64,000 nt of DNA. It comes from Alphaproteobacteria bacterium. Lineage in GTDB: Bacteria > Pseudomonadota > Alphaproteobacteria > Sphingomonadales > JAKSBY01. The notes beneath the pieces were generated by a model that was given only the letters and a program-made list of their open reading frames with translations, was not told the DNA's origin and did not search any database. A program made the translations under genes and the position numbers. Location: assembly GCA_021774625.1 (NCBI GenBank), contig JAJFIV010000012.1, positions 57,103 to 121,102 of the forward strand, given 5' to 3'. This document shows positions 1-12,237 of this stretch, in pieces (position 1 is the stretch's first letter; every line of letters starts with the position of its first letter).

Positions 1-1423
1 ATTTGCCCTGACATTTGGCGCTCAGACACGGCAGGGACGGATTGACTTCATAAAGAGCCCGTTCCAGGCCATGGCCCAGATGATTGTGCTGGGCGAGCTC
101 TGCCACCCGGCTAACTTCATAGCTCAGGCTTTTTGCAATGGTTTTCTTTTCATTGGCAATTTCGGCAACGCTTGCAATCAATTGCGACGCCAGCAGTTCA
201 TGGAAGATCGCCATCCGGTCCCGGTCATCCCGGTGCTGCGCATCGGCAATCGCCGGCCCCAGACCGTCGAAGCAAACGGCAACCCGGCGGTATCGGACCG
301 GTCCGGCCGGATCAAGAAACATGCAGACTTTTGCAATCATCTCCGCATCCGCCTTGGGATTGGGCGCTAATTCCACGGCGGGTTTGACATTGATCAGACG
401 TTCCATCCGGTCAGAAAGGACATCGTGGCTTAACGCCTGCTGACTCCATTCAAGGAAATTCTGTTCCCGAATATAAGCGGCGGCAGGGACGATATTTTCG
501 GCAAAAGCCTGCGCCAGATGCCGCCGGTCGGCATAGGTCTTGCCGTTAAAGTTGATCGGCTTGCTGAGACTCCAGTTTTTCATGCCGGATCGTTTTTGCG
601 GGACAATGCCGTCCACCCACTGAGCGAGATCATTAAGATTCCAGCGCTCGGCCGGGTTATCATTCAGAAGGCCGCGCAGCATTACGCCCATGGCTCCGGG
701 GATTTCATGCTTGCCGCATAGCGCACGGAATGATCCGTGATGAATGCGTGCGGCCAGAAAGGCTTCGGGCGCCTGATCATAACCGGGCCACTGATTAAGA
801 TAACAGGTGAGGATGGCCGCGCCCAGCGCGAAAAGATCCGCGGTTTCATTGGCTTCCCCGCGGCCAAAGGGGTCGGCAACGGCCCTTTCCAGTGGTTCGA
901 AAGCGGCAAGCTGGCCTGAGCCTGCGGGCATGCTGATACATTCACCAAGAATAATTGCATTGTCACCGGGCACGGCGAAAAAGATATTATTGGGCCGGAT
1001 CGCGCGGTGCGTGATGTCCCGTTCATGCAGGGTGCTGAGGGCGCTGATGGCTGCAGGGATCAGTTGCTTTCTGATCAGCCTTTCGGTCACATTGGGATGG
1101 ACGCCGCCCGCCGACATGAGCGCCTCCCCCAGCGGCCGTTCAAACAACGTAACCAGTCGCACACCATCCTTGCCGGCCGGCATGACTTCCTGATCGACAG
1201 GATTGACAAGGTTGGTTACCGGCGCCTGTAAAAGCGACTTTGCCACATCATTGCGGCTGGGAATGGCGCGCTCCTGAACCAGGCCATAGACCGGATGTTT
1301 GGGATTATCGGCATCGGAAGCCGCATAGGCCTTTCCGCCCGGCGAATCGAACGCGGGCAGCGCACTGGCAAAATCAACCTGATATGCCGCATGATATTCG
1401 CCTGTCTGGTCGCGGGCCGCCAT
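1..1423 (-). CDS. Protein kinase-fold protein, probable pseudokinase (partial; C-terminus outside window)
   Basis: Hand translation of the minus strand from ATG at 1423 (MAARDQTGEYHAAYQVDFASALPAFDSPGGKAYAA...) is open through the kinase-like region, with ERDITHRAIRPNNIFF (catalytic-loop position), AIILGECISMPAG (DFG position) and ADLFALGAAILTCY (DxxxxG helix). Not in the supplied ORF track. Confidence 0.75.
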   Translation of the reverse strand, partial: MAARDQTGEYHAAYQVDFASALPAFDSPGGKAYAASDADNPKHPVYGLVQERAIPSRNDVAKSLLQAPVTNLVNPVDQEVMPAGKDGVRLVTLFERPLGEALMSAGGVHPNVTERLIRKQLIPAAISALSTLHERDITHRAIRPNNIFFAVPGDNAIILGECISMPAGSGQLAAFEPLERAVADPFGRGEANETADLFALGAAILTCYLNQWPGYDQAPEAFLAARIHHGSFRALCGKHEIPGAMGVMLRGLLNDNPAERWNLNDLAQWVDGIVPQKRSGMKNWSLSKPINFNGKTYADRRHLAQAFAENIVPAAAYIREQNFLEWSQQALSHDVLSDRMERLINVKPAVELAPNPKADAEMIAKVCMFLDPAGPVRYRRVAVCFDGLGPAIADAQHRDDRDRMAIFHELLASQLIASVAEIANEKKTIAKSLSYEVSRVAELAQHNHLGHGLERALYEVNPSLPCLSAKCQGK

Positions 1424-1513
1424 GTCTTACACCCCATATTGCTTATGCAAAAATGGCAAAATTCACCGCTTACAGCATAATGCCGGGACGTTTAAGACAG
1501 TGTTAAGCTTATT

Positions 1514-2773
1514 CTAAATTGCAAATAAGCCTTTGATCGTCTCGAAAGGGGCCAGGGCGGCGGATTGTCCGACGGAAGCGACGGCCAGATCGCCGGAAAG
1601 GGTACGGGCCGCCACCTGCTGGACAGCCCGGACATCAATGGCGTCGACTTTTTCAATCATTTCCCCGATTGCCAGCGGGCGGTCAAAAATCAGCATCTGG
1701 CGGCCCAGCTGTTCAATCCGGGAGGTCGAACTTTCCAGCGACATGAGAAGGCCGGCCCGTAACTGGGCGCGGGCGCGGGCGACTTCGGCCTCATCAGCCC
1801 GGTCTGCCAGTTTTTTCATTTCTTCAGCAATTACCGGCATCAGGGCGCCCGCCTGTTCCGGATCCGTCCCGGCATAAATACCGAACAGCCCGGTATCGGC
1901 ATGGGAGGAGGTGAAGGAATAGACCGAATAGGCCAATCCCCGGTTTTCGCGGATTTCCTGAAACAGCCGTGATGACATGCCGCCGCCGAGTACCGTGGAA
2001 AACACCTGAAGCGCATAATAATCGGGATCGGTATAAGGAATGCTGGCAAAACCCAGAGACAGATGAAGCTGCTCCAGCTGCTTTTCAATCCGGCATTCGC
2101 CGCCGCCAAATCTGGCAGGCTCGAAGGCCCGGACCCGCTCTGCAGGCAAATCGGCAAAGGCCGTTTCGATCAGGCTGACGATATCGCCGTGAGAGACATT
2201 CCCCGCCGCCGCGACCACCATGGACGAGCCACGGTAATGGGTGTTCATATAGGAGCGGATCAGGCCGGGCGTGAAGTTCCGGATACTTTCCTCGGTTCCC
2301 AGAATGGAGCGGCCCAAAGGCTGGTCGGGAAAGGCTGTTTCCTGCAGCTTGTCGAAAATAATATCGTCCGGCGTATCATTGACCTGGCCCACCTCCTGCA
2401 GGATCACATCCTGTTCCCGCGCCAGTTCTTTTTGGTCGAACAGAGAATTTTGCAGGATATCGGCGAGGATATCGGCGGCAAGCGGCACATCTTCTTTCAT
2501 GACCCGGGCGTAATAGGTCGTATGATCGCGGGAGGTATAGGCGTTGAGATGCCCGCCCACGGCTTCGATCTCTTCGGCGATGGCCCGTGCCGTGCGGCGT
2601 TTGGTTCCCTTGAATGCCATATGTTCCAGCAGATGCGAGACGCCGTTCTGCTCTTTCTTTTCATAGCGTGCACCGACATCGGCCCAGATACCGATCGAGG
2701 CGGTTTTCAGATGCGGCATATTTTCGGTGATGACCCGGATGCCGTTTTTCAATCGGCTGAGTGTGACTGTCAT
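1514..2773 (-). CDS. M16 family zinc peptidase (mitochondrial processing peptidase-like)
   Basis: 419 aa; inverted zinc motif HLLEH (VSHLLEHMAFKGT) and full-length M16 architecture. Confidence 0.93.
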   Translation of the reverse strand: MTVTLSRLKNGIRVITENMPHLKTASIGIWADVGARYEKKEQNGVSHLLEHMAFKGTKRRTARAIAEEIEAVGGHLNAYTSRDHTTYYARVMKEDVPLAADILADILQNSLFDQKELAREQDVILQEVGQVNDTPDDIIFDKLQETAFPDQPLGRSILGTEESIRNFTPGLIRSYMNTHYRGSSMVVAAAGNVSHGDIVSLIETAFADLPAERVRAFEPARFGGGECRIEKQLEQLHLSLGFASIPYTDPDYYALQVFSTVLGGGMSSRLFQEIRENRGLAYSVYSFTSSHADTGLFGIYAGTDPEQAGALMPVIAEEMKKLADRADEAEVARARAQLRAGLLMSLESSTSRIEQLGRQMLIFDRPLAIGEMIEKVDAIDVRAVQQVAARTLSGDLAVASVGQSAALAPFETIKGLFAI

Positions 2774-4164
2774 ACGAACGCTCTTTCGGAAATATAGCTT
2801 TTCAGTCCATCAAGATCGGCAGTCAGGGACTTAAAGTGCTCCCGCCGGGTAAACAGATCGGCAAGATCATCGGGCAGGGGAGGGTGGACGCCGGTCGCTT
2901 TTTCCACCGCAGCGGGGAACTTTGCCGGATGCGCGGTGGAAAGGCAGACCACGGGTCCCTCAATTTTCCTCCGGAACGATTGCGCTGCCCTCACCCCCAC
3001 CGCCGTGTGTGGGTCGATCAGATAGCCGGACTGTCTGTAGACGTCGCCAATGGTATCTAGCGTAACGCCGTCATCGACGCGCATGGCAGAGAATGTGGCG
3101 CTGAGCCGCGCCATATGAGGCTCTGTGAGCACAATCCCCCCGTCGTTGGATATTTTTATCATTTGTTGCCTGACAGCATCGCCGTCCCGGCCCAAAAGGT
3201 CAAATAAAAGCCGTTCAAAATTACTTGATTGCTGGATATCCATGGCCGGGCTGAGGGTCTGCTGGACCGTTCCCTTGCTGTAATCCCCGGATCGAAACGC
3301 ACGGGCCAGGATATCGTTCTCATTGGTGGCGATGATCAGTTTTTCGATGCCGAGCCCCATCCGACCGGCGGCGTAACCCGCAAAGACATTGCCGAAATTA
3401 CCGCTCGGGACCGAGAATGTGATTTTTTTGTCCGCACCGCCAAGCCGGCTTGCCGCATAAAAATAATAGACGGTCTGCGCCGCGATCCGCGCCCAGTTGA
3501 TGGAATTAACGGCATTAAGCCGGTGTTGTTCGCGAAAGGCAGCATCGGCAAACAGGGCTTTGACCAGGGCCTGACAGTCATCAAAGGTGCCATCGATGGC
3601 GATATTGAATATATTATCGGCCCGGACTGTGGTCATCTGGCGGCGCTGGACGTCTGATATCCGCCCGGAAGGGTGCAGCATGAACAGTTTCACCCGCTTT
3701 GATCCCTTAAAGGCGTCAATGGCGGCGGACCCGGTGTCGCCAGAGGTTGCGCCCACGATCGTGATATGCATCCCGCGCCTTGCCAGAATATGATCCAGCA
3801 GCCGGCCCAGAAACTGCAGGGCGAAATCCTTGAAGGCGAGGGTCGGGCCGTGGAACAGTTCCAATACCCACAAATCATCGCCAATTTCCTTAAGCGGAGC
3901 GATGTCCGGATGACGGAAGCCGGCGTAAGCATGCTTCAGCAGTGTCTGCCGGCTATCTTCATCCATTGAACCCGTCATAAAGGGGCTGAGGATATGATCC
4001 GCAACCCCGGCATAGGATTGGGCGACAAAGCCTTCGCGCGCTTTGGCGTCAATCGCAGGCCAATGGTCCGGCACATAAAGCCCGCCATCGGATGCCAGGC
4101 CGGTCAGGGCCACCCCTTCAAAATCAAGCGGGCGGGCACCCCCTCTGGTGCTTATATAGTGCAA
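2770..4164 (-). CDS. thrC: Threonine synthase
   Basis: 464 aa; MHYISTRGGARPLDFEGVALTGLASDGGLYVP and HGPTLAFKDFALQFLG PLP-lysine region; 4-bp overlap with the M16 gene. Confidence 0.96.
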   Translation of the reverse strand: MHYISTRGGARPLDFEGVALTGLASDGGLYVPDHWPAIDAKAREGFVAQSYAGVADHILSPFMTGSMDEDSRQTLLKHAYAGFRHPDIAPLKEIGDDLWVLELFHGPTLAFKDFALQFLGRLLDHILARRGMHITIVGATSGDTGSAAIDAFKGSKRVKLFMLHPSGRISDVQRRQMTTVRADNIFNIAIDGTFDDCQALVKALFADAAFREQHRLNAVNSINWARIAAQTVYYFYAASRLGGADKKITFSVPSGNFGNVFAGYAAGRMGLGIEKLIIATNENDILARAFRSGDYSKGTVQQTLSPAMDIQQSSNFERLLFDLLGRDGDAVRQQMIKISNDGGIVLTEPHMARLSATFSAMRVDDGVTLDTIGDVYRQSGYLIDPHTAVGVRAAQSFRRKIEGPVVCLSTAHPAKFPAAVEKATGVHPPLPDDLADLFTRREHFKSLTADLDGLKSYISERAFV

Positions 4165-4218
4165 AGAGACCTCCAGCCTCGGTCAAATAAGGCGCGTCAC
4201 TCTAGTGAGGGTGGGGGA

Positions 4219-4941
4219 TCAAGGCAAGTCCGGCATTTTCCGCACATGATAGGCAGCAAAGACCCCGAGCAGGACAAGAGCGAGACCGTACCAGGTGATG
4301 GCATATTGCAAATGGTCGTTGGGGATGTCGATGCGGGTCTGGCCGCCAATGGGATAGCCGCCGGGATTGGGTGTTGCATCCGCTTCGATGAAAAGCGGGG
4401 CGACCGGGGCGATTTCCATATCGCCCGCCATTTTTTCAATGTTGGCGGCGTACCAGACAGTGCCGTCCAGCCGATCATCGGGGGTGAACCATCCGGGATG
4501 CCTGCTTTCCCTGGCAAGACCGGTGACGGTTACCGTTCCTGTCACCTGCGCCATAAGTCTGGTTTGCGGATTTTTTCTTTCAGGTGGCACCCACCCGCGA
4601 TTGACCAGGATCGTTGGACCGCCGTCCGCCCGGATCAGGGGGGTGATGATCTGATAACCGGGACCGCCATCAGGGCTGACGGTAAAGAGATGACGTTCCT
4701 TTTCATGAATAAATCTGCCGGTGGCTGAAACGGGACGGTAAATCCAGTCTTCAGGCGTCCGGACCCGGGCGGGCAGGGACGCCGGCCTTTCCGCCATTTG
4801 CCGGTCGATAGTGGCAATCAGATCTGATTTCCATTGTAGCCGCTGCACCTGCCAGCTGCCTAGGCCGATCAGCACAATCAGCGCCGCCACGGTCAGGCCC
4901 AGCGCCCAGGGACCAGGGCGGATGAATTTAATGCCAGTCAT
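4219..4941 (-). CDS. SURF1 family cytochrome oxidase biogenesis protein
   Basis: GLGSWQVQRLQWKSDLI and VNRGWVPPERK motifs; internal start MTGIKFIRPG chosen because of overlap with the upstream gene. Confidence 0.88.
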   Translation of the reverse strand: MTGIKFIRPGPWALGLTVAALIVLIGLGSWQVQRLQWKSDLIATIDRQMAERPASLPARVRTPEDWIYRPVSATGRFIHEKERHLFTVSPDGGPGYQIITPLIRADGGPTILVNRGWVPPERKNPQTRLMAQVTGTVTVTGLARESRHPGWFTPDDRLDGTVWYAANIEKMAGDMEIAPVAPLFIEADATPNPGGYPIGGQTRIDIPNDHLQYAITWYGLALVLLGVFAAYHVRKMPDLP

Positions 4942-5311
4942 CGTGCCCACTGCCGCTTTGGCCTTCGCCCGCCCGGTGATGATATTGCAGCGCAATCAGA
5001 ACACCTTTAAAGGGCCGCAGCAGACCCAAGGACAGTAACAGGATCAGGGGCAGCCAGAGCACGGCATGCACCCAGTAGGACGGTTCATACTTGACTTCCA
5101 CAATCAGCGCGGAAAAAGCTACGATAAAGCCGACAATCAGAATGATGAACACCGCCGGGCCGTCGCCGCTATCGACCCTGGCATAATCCAGATCGCAATC
5201 GGGGCAGGTTTTGGCGACCGTCAGATAGCCGGAAAAAAGCGGCCCCGTGCCACAGCGCGGACAGCGGCATTTTATTCCGGCTTTAAAAGGAGAAATATGC
5301 GGGGAAGGCAC
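4928..5311 (-). CDS. DUF983 family protein
   Basis: CRCPRCGTGPLFSGYLTVAKTCPDCDLDY zinc-ribbon-like segment followed by two TM segments; GTG start inferred to avoid overlap with coxC. Confidence 0.8.
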   Translation of the reverse strand: MPSPHISPFKAGIKCRCPRCGTGPLFSGYLTVAKTCPDCDLDYARVDSGDGPAVFIILIVGFIVAFSALIVEVKYEPSYWVHAVLWLPLILLLSLGLLRPFKGVLIALQYHHRAGEGQSGSGHDDWH

Positions 5312-5321
5312 CGCTCTTCGC

Positions 5322-6137
5322 TTAGTGGGCCGCCGGAACGCCTGCGCCCCAGACATAGATGGCCGCGAACAGGAAGAGCCAGACCACATCGACAAAATGC
5401 CAGTACCAGGCGGCAGCTTCAAAACCGAAATGATGATCGGGTTTGAAATGGCCACGATAGGCGCGAACCAGACAGACCGTCAGGAAAATGGTGCCGATCA
5501 GCACATGGGCGCCATGAAACCCGGTCGCCATATAGAAGGTCGAGCCGTATATGCTGCCGGAAAAGCCAAAAGAGGCATGGATATATTCATAAACCTGAAA
5601 ACCGGTAAAGGACGCCCCCAACAGCACCGTCAGCCATAGGCCTTTTTTCAAACCCTCCCGGTCGCCATGAACCAGGGCATGATGCGCCCAGGTCACTGTG
5701 GTGCCCGACAAAAGCAGGATCAGCGTATTGACAAAGGGAATATGCCAGGGATCGAAGGTTTCAATCCCCGTTGGCGGCCAGACGGAACCAACGGCTTCCG
5801 TCGGGAACAGCGAGGCGTTGAAATAAGCCCAGAACCAGGCGAGGAAAAACATCACTTCCGAGGCAATGAACAGGATCATGCCGTAGCGCAGACCGATCTG
5901 AACCACCGGCGTATGATCGCCCTTATGTTCGCCCTCATTAATCACATCGGCCCACCAGGCATACATTGTGTAGAGAACGCCGAGGGTGCCGGCGATAAAG
6001 ATATAGCCGAAGCCGTTCCAGTCATGCATCCAGCCGATGGCGCCGATGGCCATCAGAAGAGCAGAAAAAGATCCGACCAGCGGCCACGGGCTCGGGTCTA
6101 CCAGATGATAGTCATGTTGAACTTCTTCATGCGCCAT
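5322..6137 (-). CDS. coxC: Cytochrome c oxidase subunit III
   Basis: [20 protein letters not shown]...[13 protein letters not shown]...[12 protein letters not shown]. Confidence 0.97.
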   Translation of the reverse strand: MAHEEVQHDYHLVDPSPWPLVGSFSALLMAIGAIGWMHDWNGFGYIFIAGTLGVLYTMYAWWADVINEGEHKGDHTPVVQIGLRYGMILFIASEVMFFLAWFWAYFNASLFPTEAVGSVWPPTGIETFDPWHIPFVNTLILLLSGTTVTWAHHALVHGDREGLKKGLWLTVLLGASFTGFQVYEYIHASFGFSGSIYGSTFYMATGFHGAHVLIGTIFLTVCLVRAYRGHFKPDHHFGFEAAAWYWHFVDVVWLFLFAAIYVWGAGVPAAH

Positions 6138-6156
6138 AGGTCTGGTCCTTATTCAA

Positions 6157-6708
6157 TCAGTTTTCCAGAGGAAAAAAAGTGTAGGAGAGCACAATTTCCT
6201 TCACATCGTTTAAATTGGGATCATCGGCAATGGCCGGATCGATATAATAGGTGACCGGCATATCGACGGTCTGCCCCGCTGCCAGCGTTTGCTCGGTAAA
6301 GCAGAAACAGTCGATTTTGGTGAAATACTGCCCGGCCTTGAAAGGCGTCACATTAAAGACGGCGGTGCCGGTCACGGTTTTGCGGGAAAGATTGGTGGCT
6401 TCATAGAAGGCGATGGCCTGTTCGCCGATCCTGACGGTTTGCGGTCCGTGGGCCGGACCAAAGCGCCAGGCAATGCCGTTGGTGTTGGCATCAAACCGGA
6501 CCTTGATCTCCCGGTCCAGGACAGGCTGCGCCTCGGCATTTTCCGCTGCAACCTGTGTTGTGCCGCCATAACCTGTGACCTGACAGAATAGTTCGTAAAG
6601 CGGGACAGCCGCATAAGCGGCCCCGACCATTCCGGCTGCTATCAGCAGTAAAAGGACCGCCAGGCGGTTATTCTGCGTATTATTTTGCGTCAGTGTCGTC
6701 ATTACCAC
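6157..6708 (-). CDS. ctaG: Cytochrome c oxidase assembly protein CtaG/Cox11
   Basis: VPLYELFCQVTGYGGTTQ and KIDCFCFTEQTLAAGQTVDMPVTYYIDP. Confidence 0.95.
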   Translation of the reverse strand: MVMTTLTQNNTQNNRLAVLLLLIAAGMVGAAYAAVPLYELFCQVTGYGGTTQVAAENAEAQPVLDREIKVRFDANTNGIAWRFGPAHGPQTVRIGEQAIAFYEATNLSRKTVTGTAVFNVTPFKAGQYFTKIDCFCFTEQTLAAGQTVDMPVTYYIDPAIADDPNLNDVKEIVLSYTFFPLEN

Positions 6709-6830
6709 CCCGCCTGCATTTTCACGAAGGATATAACAAAAATCAGCAATACAAAACCCAAGAGCAGCGCGCCGACAGCAAAGTTTTTGCTGCGGAGCTT
6801 CTTATCCAGATGCCGCCGGTCGTTCATCAT
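6702..6830 (-). CDS. CoxF-like small membrane protein (42 aa)
   Basis: Hand translation [46 protein letters not shown]-type overlap with the ctaB stop and short overlap with ctaG; single TM; below the ORF-track length cutoff. Confidence 0.75.
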   Translation of the reverse strand: MMNDRRHLDKKLRSKNFAVGALLLGFVLLIFVISFVKMQAGW

Positions 6831-7741
6831 AAAATCCTTCCAATCAGGGCCTCGAGCGCCAGGGCTGCAAACAGCGAAAAGAGATAAAGAATGGAAAACC
6901 CGAAAAAGCGTTTGGCCGTTTCCGTCCGCGGGTCGCGCTGGACGCGGGACGCTCCGAATACAAAGGCTGCGCCCATAAGGATTGAAAGAGCGCCATACAC
7001 CGGGCCGGCAAAGCCTAAAATCCAGGGCAGGGCGCCGGCGGGGCCGACAATCAGGGCATAGAGGAAAATCTGCTTCCGGGTTGCTTTCTCGCCAGCAGTC
7101 ACCGGCAGCATGGGAATGCCGGCCTTTTCATAATCGCCAGCGCAGAACAGCGACAGCGCCCAGAAATGCGGCGGCGTCCAAAAAAAGATCAGGGCGAACA
7201 GAACCAAAGGCTCGATGCTGATGCCGCCCGTCACCGCCGCCCAGCCGATCACCGGCGGCAAGGCGCCGGCAACCCCGCCAATGACAATATTCTGCGCGGT
7301 GCGGCGCTTCAGCCACATGGTGTAAACCACGCCGTAAAAAAAGATGGTGAAGGCCAGCAGGCCCGCCGCGAGATAATTCACAAACAGCCCCATGGCGATT
7401 ACCGATGCGATGCCGAGCGTAAGACCAAAACCTAGCGCCGCGCCACGATCCAGCCTGCCGCCCGGAATGGGCCGGCGGCTCGTGCGGGCCATTTTGGCGT
7501 CGATATCCGCCTCATACCACATGTTCAGCGCACCCGAAGCACCGGCGCCAATGGCGACAAACAGGATAGCGGCAAATGCGATGGCGGGATGAAGACTTCC
7601 TGGCGCAATCACCAGCCCGGTAAAGGCGGTGAAGATCACCAGTGACATCACCCTGGGCTTCAACAGCGCAAAATAATCGCCGACGGCCGCTTCGCTCTGG
7701 GCGTAGCTTTCAGGAGCATTTATGACGGCGGGCTCACTCAC
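6827..7741 (-). CDS. ctaB: Protoheme IX farnesyltransferase
   Basis: UbiA-type motif [23 protein letters not shown]; position between coxA and ctaG. Confidence 0.95.
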   Translation of the reverse strand: MSEPAVINAPESYAQSEAAVGDYFALLKPRVMSLVIFTAFTGLVIAPGSLHPAIAFAAILFVAIGAGASGALNMWYEADIDAKMARTSRRPIPGGRLDRGAALGFGLTLGIASVIAMGLFVNYLAAGLLAFTIFFYGVVYTMWLKRRTAQNIVIGGVAGALPPVIGWAAVTGGISIEPLVLFALIFFWTPPHFWALSLFCAGDYEKAGIPMLPVTAGEKATRKQIFLYALIVGPAGALPWILGFAGPVYGALSILMGAAFVFGASRVQRDPRTETAKRFFGFSILYLFSLFAALALEALIGRIL

Positions 7742-7756
7742 GATCAGACCGGCTCC

Positions 7757-9391
<1,635 letters not shown>

Positions 9392-9408
9392 TTAAATCCC
9401 TCTGGTAA

Positions 9409-10344
9409 CTATTTGTTGACGTCGGCCGCGGCAAGCCGGACGGGTGCGGTGCCATTCATGGCGTAAACGGATTTGGCGCGGCCCAGCCAGGCCTGATAGT
9501 CGGCCTCGCTCACCACTTCGACAACGATGGGCATAAAGGAATGATCCTTGCCGCAGAGTTCCGAACACTGGCCATAAAAGGTGCCGATTTCCGTTGCCTG
9601 AAACCAGGTTTCATTGACCCGGCCCGGCACCGCATCAACCTTGATGCCAAAGGCCGGGACTGTCCAGGCATGGAGCACATCATCGGCCGTCACCAAAACT
9701 TTCACAACTTTATTTACCGGCACCACCACCCTGGTATCGGTGTCGAAAAGCCGGAATATCTCGGGCGGAGAGCTCCGGCCCAGCATATTCTGCAGGTCGG
9801 ACAGCATGGCCTGTTTGTCCCGTGCGTCATCCGGACTGAGATTGGCGCCGTAATAGGAAGCCGGGATCATAATAGCGTCAAAACTCAGCCCGCCTTCGTC
9901 CGGATATTCATAAGTCCAGTTCCATTGATGGCCGGTGGCTTTCAGCACAATATCCGCCTCGGGAATGACGTCTTGATAATAAAGCAACCGAAAGCTGGGA
10001 ATGGCAATGACAATCAGAATGATAATCGGCGCAACCGTCCAGATAATCTCAATGAAGGTGTTATGCGAGGTTTTTGAGGGTTCCGGATTGGCTTTCCTGT
10101 TATAGCGGATCATCACCCAAAGCAGCAGCAGAAAAATAATGGCCGTGATCACCGAGATGATGATCAGCAGCAGGTTATGGAACCCGGTCAATTGCTCCAT
10201 GATCGGCGAGGCTGGTTCCTGAAACCCCATCTGTCCGTCTGCGGGCTTGCCGATCCGTCCGCTCTGCGCCAATGCCGCCGGTCCGAAACCTGAAATACTA
10301 ACGATCAGAAGAGTTAAAACGGCAAAAACCTTTTTAACGATCAT
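9409..10344 (-). CDS. ctaC: Cytochrome c oxidase subunit II
   Basis: CuA motif FYGQCSELCGKDHSFMPI; GHQWNWTYEYP. Confidence 0.97.
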   Translation of the reverse strand: MIVKKVFAVLTLLIVSISGFGPAALAQSGRIGKPADGQMGFQEPASPIMEQLTGFHNLLLIIISVITAIIFLLLLWVMIRYNRKANPEPSKTSHNTFIEIIWTVAPIIILIVIAIPSFRLLYYQDVIPEADIVLKATGHQWNWTYEYPDEGGLSFDAIMIPASYYGANLSPDDARDKQAMLSDLQNMLGRSSPPEIFRLFDTDTRVVVPVNKVVKVLVTADDVLHAWTVPAFGIKVDAVPGRVNETWFQATEIGTFYGQCSELCGKDHSFMPIVVEVVSEADYQAWLGRAKSVYAMNGTAPVRLAAADVNK

Positions 10345-10643
10345 GATGCTGATACCTTCCTTTATTCAAGATATGACTGACCCAAACCACAATTAACGCA
10401 CCCGGCCAGACGCGCCTGTTTCAAACTCATATTATGGACGTTTGCCCGTGTCCCCCCAGTAAAAGGCTCAGCCCGAATATACTGGTAACTCATCGATCTT
10501 ATAACAGATTTCTTCGGCCCGGCAAGCCCCTGCGACGTCCTGACACGTGAGGCTTGGAATCCCGGTAAAACTTGCTTTCCCGGCCGGCCGGGCCATGTTA
10601 AAGCCATGCCTATATCATTTTGATTAACGACTGGTAGACAGAC

Positions 10644-12080
10644 ATGACCGTGATTTTAAACGCCGACAGCCCGGATTTCTTTTTCCGCTCCACCGCCATG
10701 GACGAAGATCGCGTCCAGACTCTGGTGGAAGACGCCATCGGCGCCATGGATGACGGCGAGCTGTATCTGGAATTCAGCCAGTCCGAAAGCCTCGCCTTCG
10801 ATGATGGCCGCCTGAAAAATGCGAGCTTCAACACGGAACAGGGCTTCGGCCTCAGGGGCGTGATCAATGAAGCCACCGGCTATGCCCATTCTTCCGATCT
10901 GTCGGAGGATGCTATCCGCCGCGCCGGGGAGACGGTGCAGGCGGTGCGCGCCGGGCGCACCGGCACGGTCGCGGAAAACCCGCGCGGCACCAACCGGGCG
11001 CTTTATGCCGCTGACAATCCGCTCACGGACATCCCCTTTGAGCAGAAAGTCAGGCTGCTGGAGGAAATTGATACTTATGCCCGGAATCAGGATTCCCGCG
11101 TCCGCCAGGTCAGCGCCTCCCTTTTCGGCGAATGGCAGGTGGTGGAGATTATCCGTGCCGGCGGCCAGCGGGTGCGCGATATCCGTCCGCTGGTCCGGCT
11201 CAATGTCTCGGTTATACTGGGTGAAGGCGAGCGGCAGGAATCCGGCTTTCACGGCTCCGGGGGCCGTTTTGGCTATCACGAGTTTTTCGCCCCCGATAAC
11301 TGGCGGAACCATGTGGCCGAAGCCATCCGCCAGGCAGAGGTTAATCTCCAGTCGATCCCCGCCCCCGCCGGTGAAATGGAAGTGGCGCTTGGCCCGGGCT
11401 GGCCAGGGGTTCTGCTGCATGAAGCCGTCGGCCATGGCCTGGAAGGCGATTTCAACCGCAAACAAACCTCGGCCTTTTCCGGACTGATCGGTGAACGGGT
11501 GGCCGCAAAAGGCGTCACCGTGATTGACGACGGCACCATGGAACAACGCCGTGGCTCGCTGACCGTCGATGATGAAGGCACGCCCACTTCGCGCAATATC
11601 CTGATTGAGGATGGCATTCTTAAAGGTTATATGCAGGACCGGCTGAATGCCCGGCTCATGGGGGTCGCGCCCACCGGCAATGGCCGCCGCCAGAATTACG
11701 CCCACGCCCCGATGCCGCGCATGACCAACACCTTCATGCTGGCCGGTGACAGACAGCCGGAAGAAATCATCGCCGCCATGAAAGACGGCGTCTATGCCGT
11801 GAATTTCGGCGGCGGTCAGGTCGACATCACGTCGGGCAAATTTGTTTTTTCCTGCACCGAGGCCTATCGCGTCCAGAACGGCAAAATCGGCGCGCCCGTC
11901 AAAGGCGCAACCCTGATCGGCAACGGGCCCGAGGCCATGAAAAAAGTCCGCATGATCGGCAATGACCTCAAACTCGACACCGGCGTCGGCACCTGCGGCA
12001 AAGCCGGCCAGTCCATCCCCGCCGGCGTCGGCCAGCCGACACTTTTGATGGATGGCCTGACCGTCGGCGGGACCGGTTAG
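10644..12080 (+). CDS. tldD: Metalloprotease TldD
   Basis: LLHEAVGHGLEGDFNRK (HExxxH) and C-terminal GTCGKAGQSIPAGVGQPTLLMDGLTVGGTG. Confidence 0.95.
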   Translation: MTVILNADSPDFFFRSTAMDEDRVQTLVEDAIGAMDDGELYLEFSQSESLAFDDGRLKNASFNTEQGFGLRGVINEATGYAHSSDLSEDAIRRAGETVQAVRAGRTGTVAENPRGTNRALYAADNPLTDIPFEQKVRLLEEIDTYARNQDSRVRQVSASLFGEWQVVEIIRAGGQRVRDIRPLVRLNVSVILGEGERQESGFHGSGGRFGYHEFFAPDNWRNHVAEAIRQAEVNLQSIPAPAGEMEVALGPGWPGVLLHEAVGHGLEGDFNRKQTSAFSGLIGERVAAKGVTVIDDGTMEQRRGSLTVDDEGTPTSRNILIEDGILKGYMQDRLNARLMGVAPTGNGRRQNYAHAPMPRMTNTFMLAGDRQPEEIIAAMKDGVYAVNFGGGQVDITSGKFVFSCTEAYRVQNGKIGAPVKGATLIGNGPEAMKKVRMIGNDLKLDTGVGTCGKAGQSIPAGVGQPTLLMDGLTVGGTG

Positions 12081-12237
12081 TCTGATCCAAAGCCGGCCGT
12101 AGAGTTTACCGTATCATGCAATTCGCCGGACACCGGTAGATCGTCACCGGTTTCCCATTTTGGGACAGATTTGATTGCTAATGAGGGGTTGACCTTCCTC
12201 TGCGACTCGCCGAGAATTTGCGGTGAGGGTGAAATTT

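Noticed and set aside
2063-2797. 244-aa plus-strand ORF
   Set aside because: Antisense to the well-supported M16 peptidase; composition typical of a GC-rich shadow ORF.
10656-11705. 349-aa minus-strand ORF
   Set aside because: Antisense shadow of tldD; no recognisable domain.
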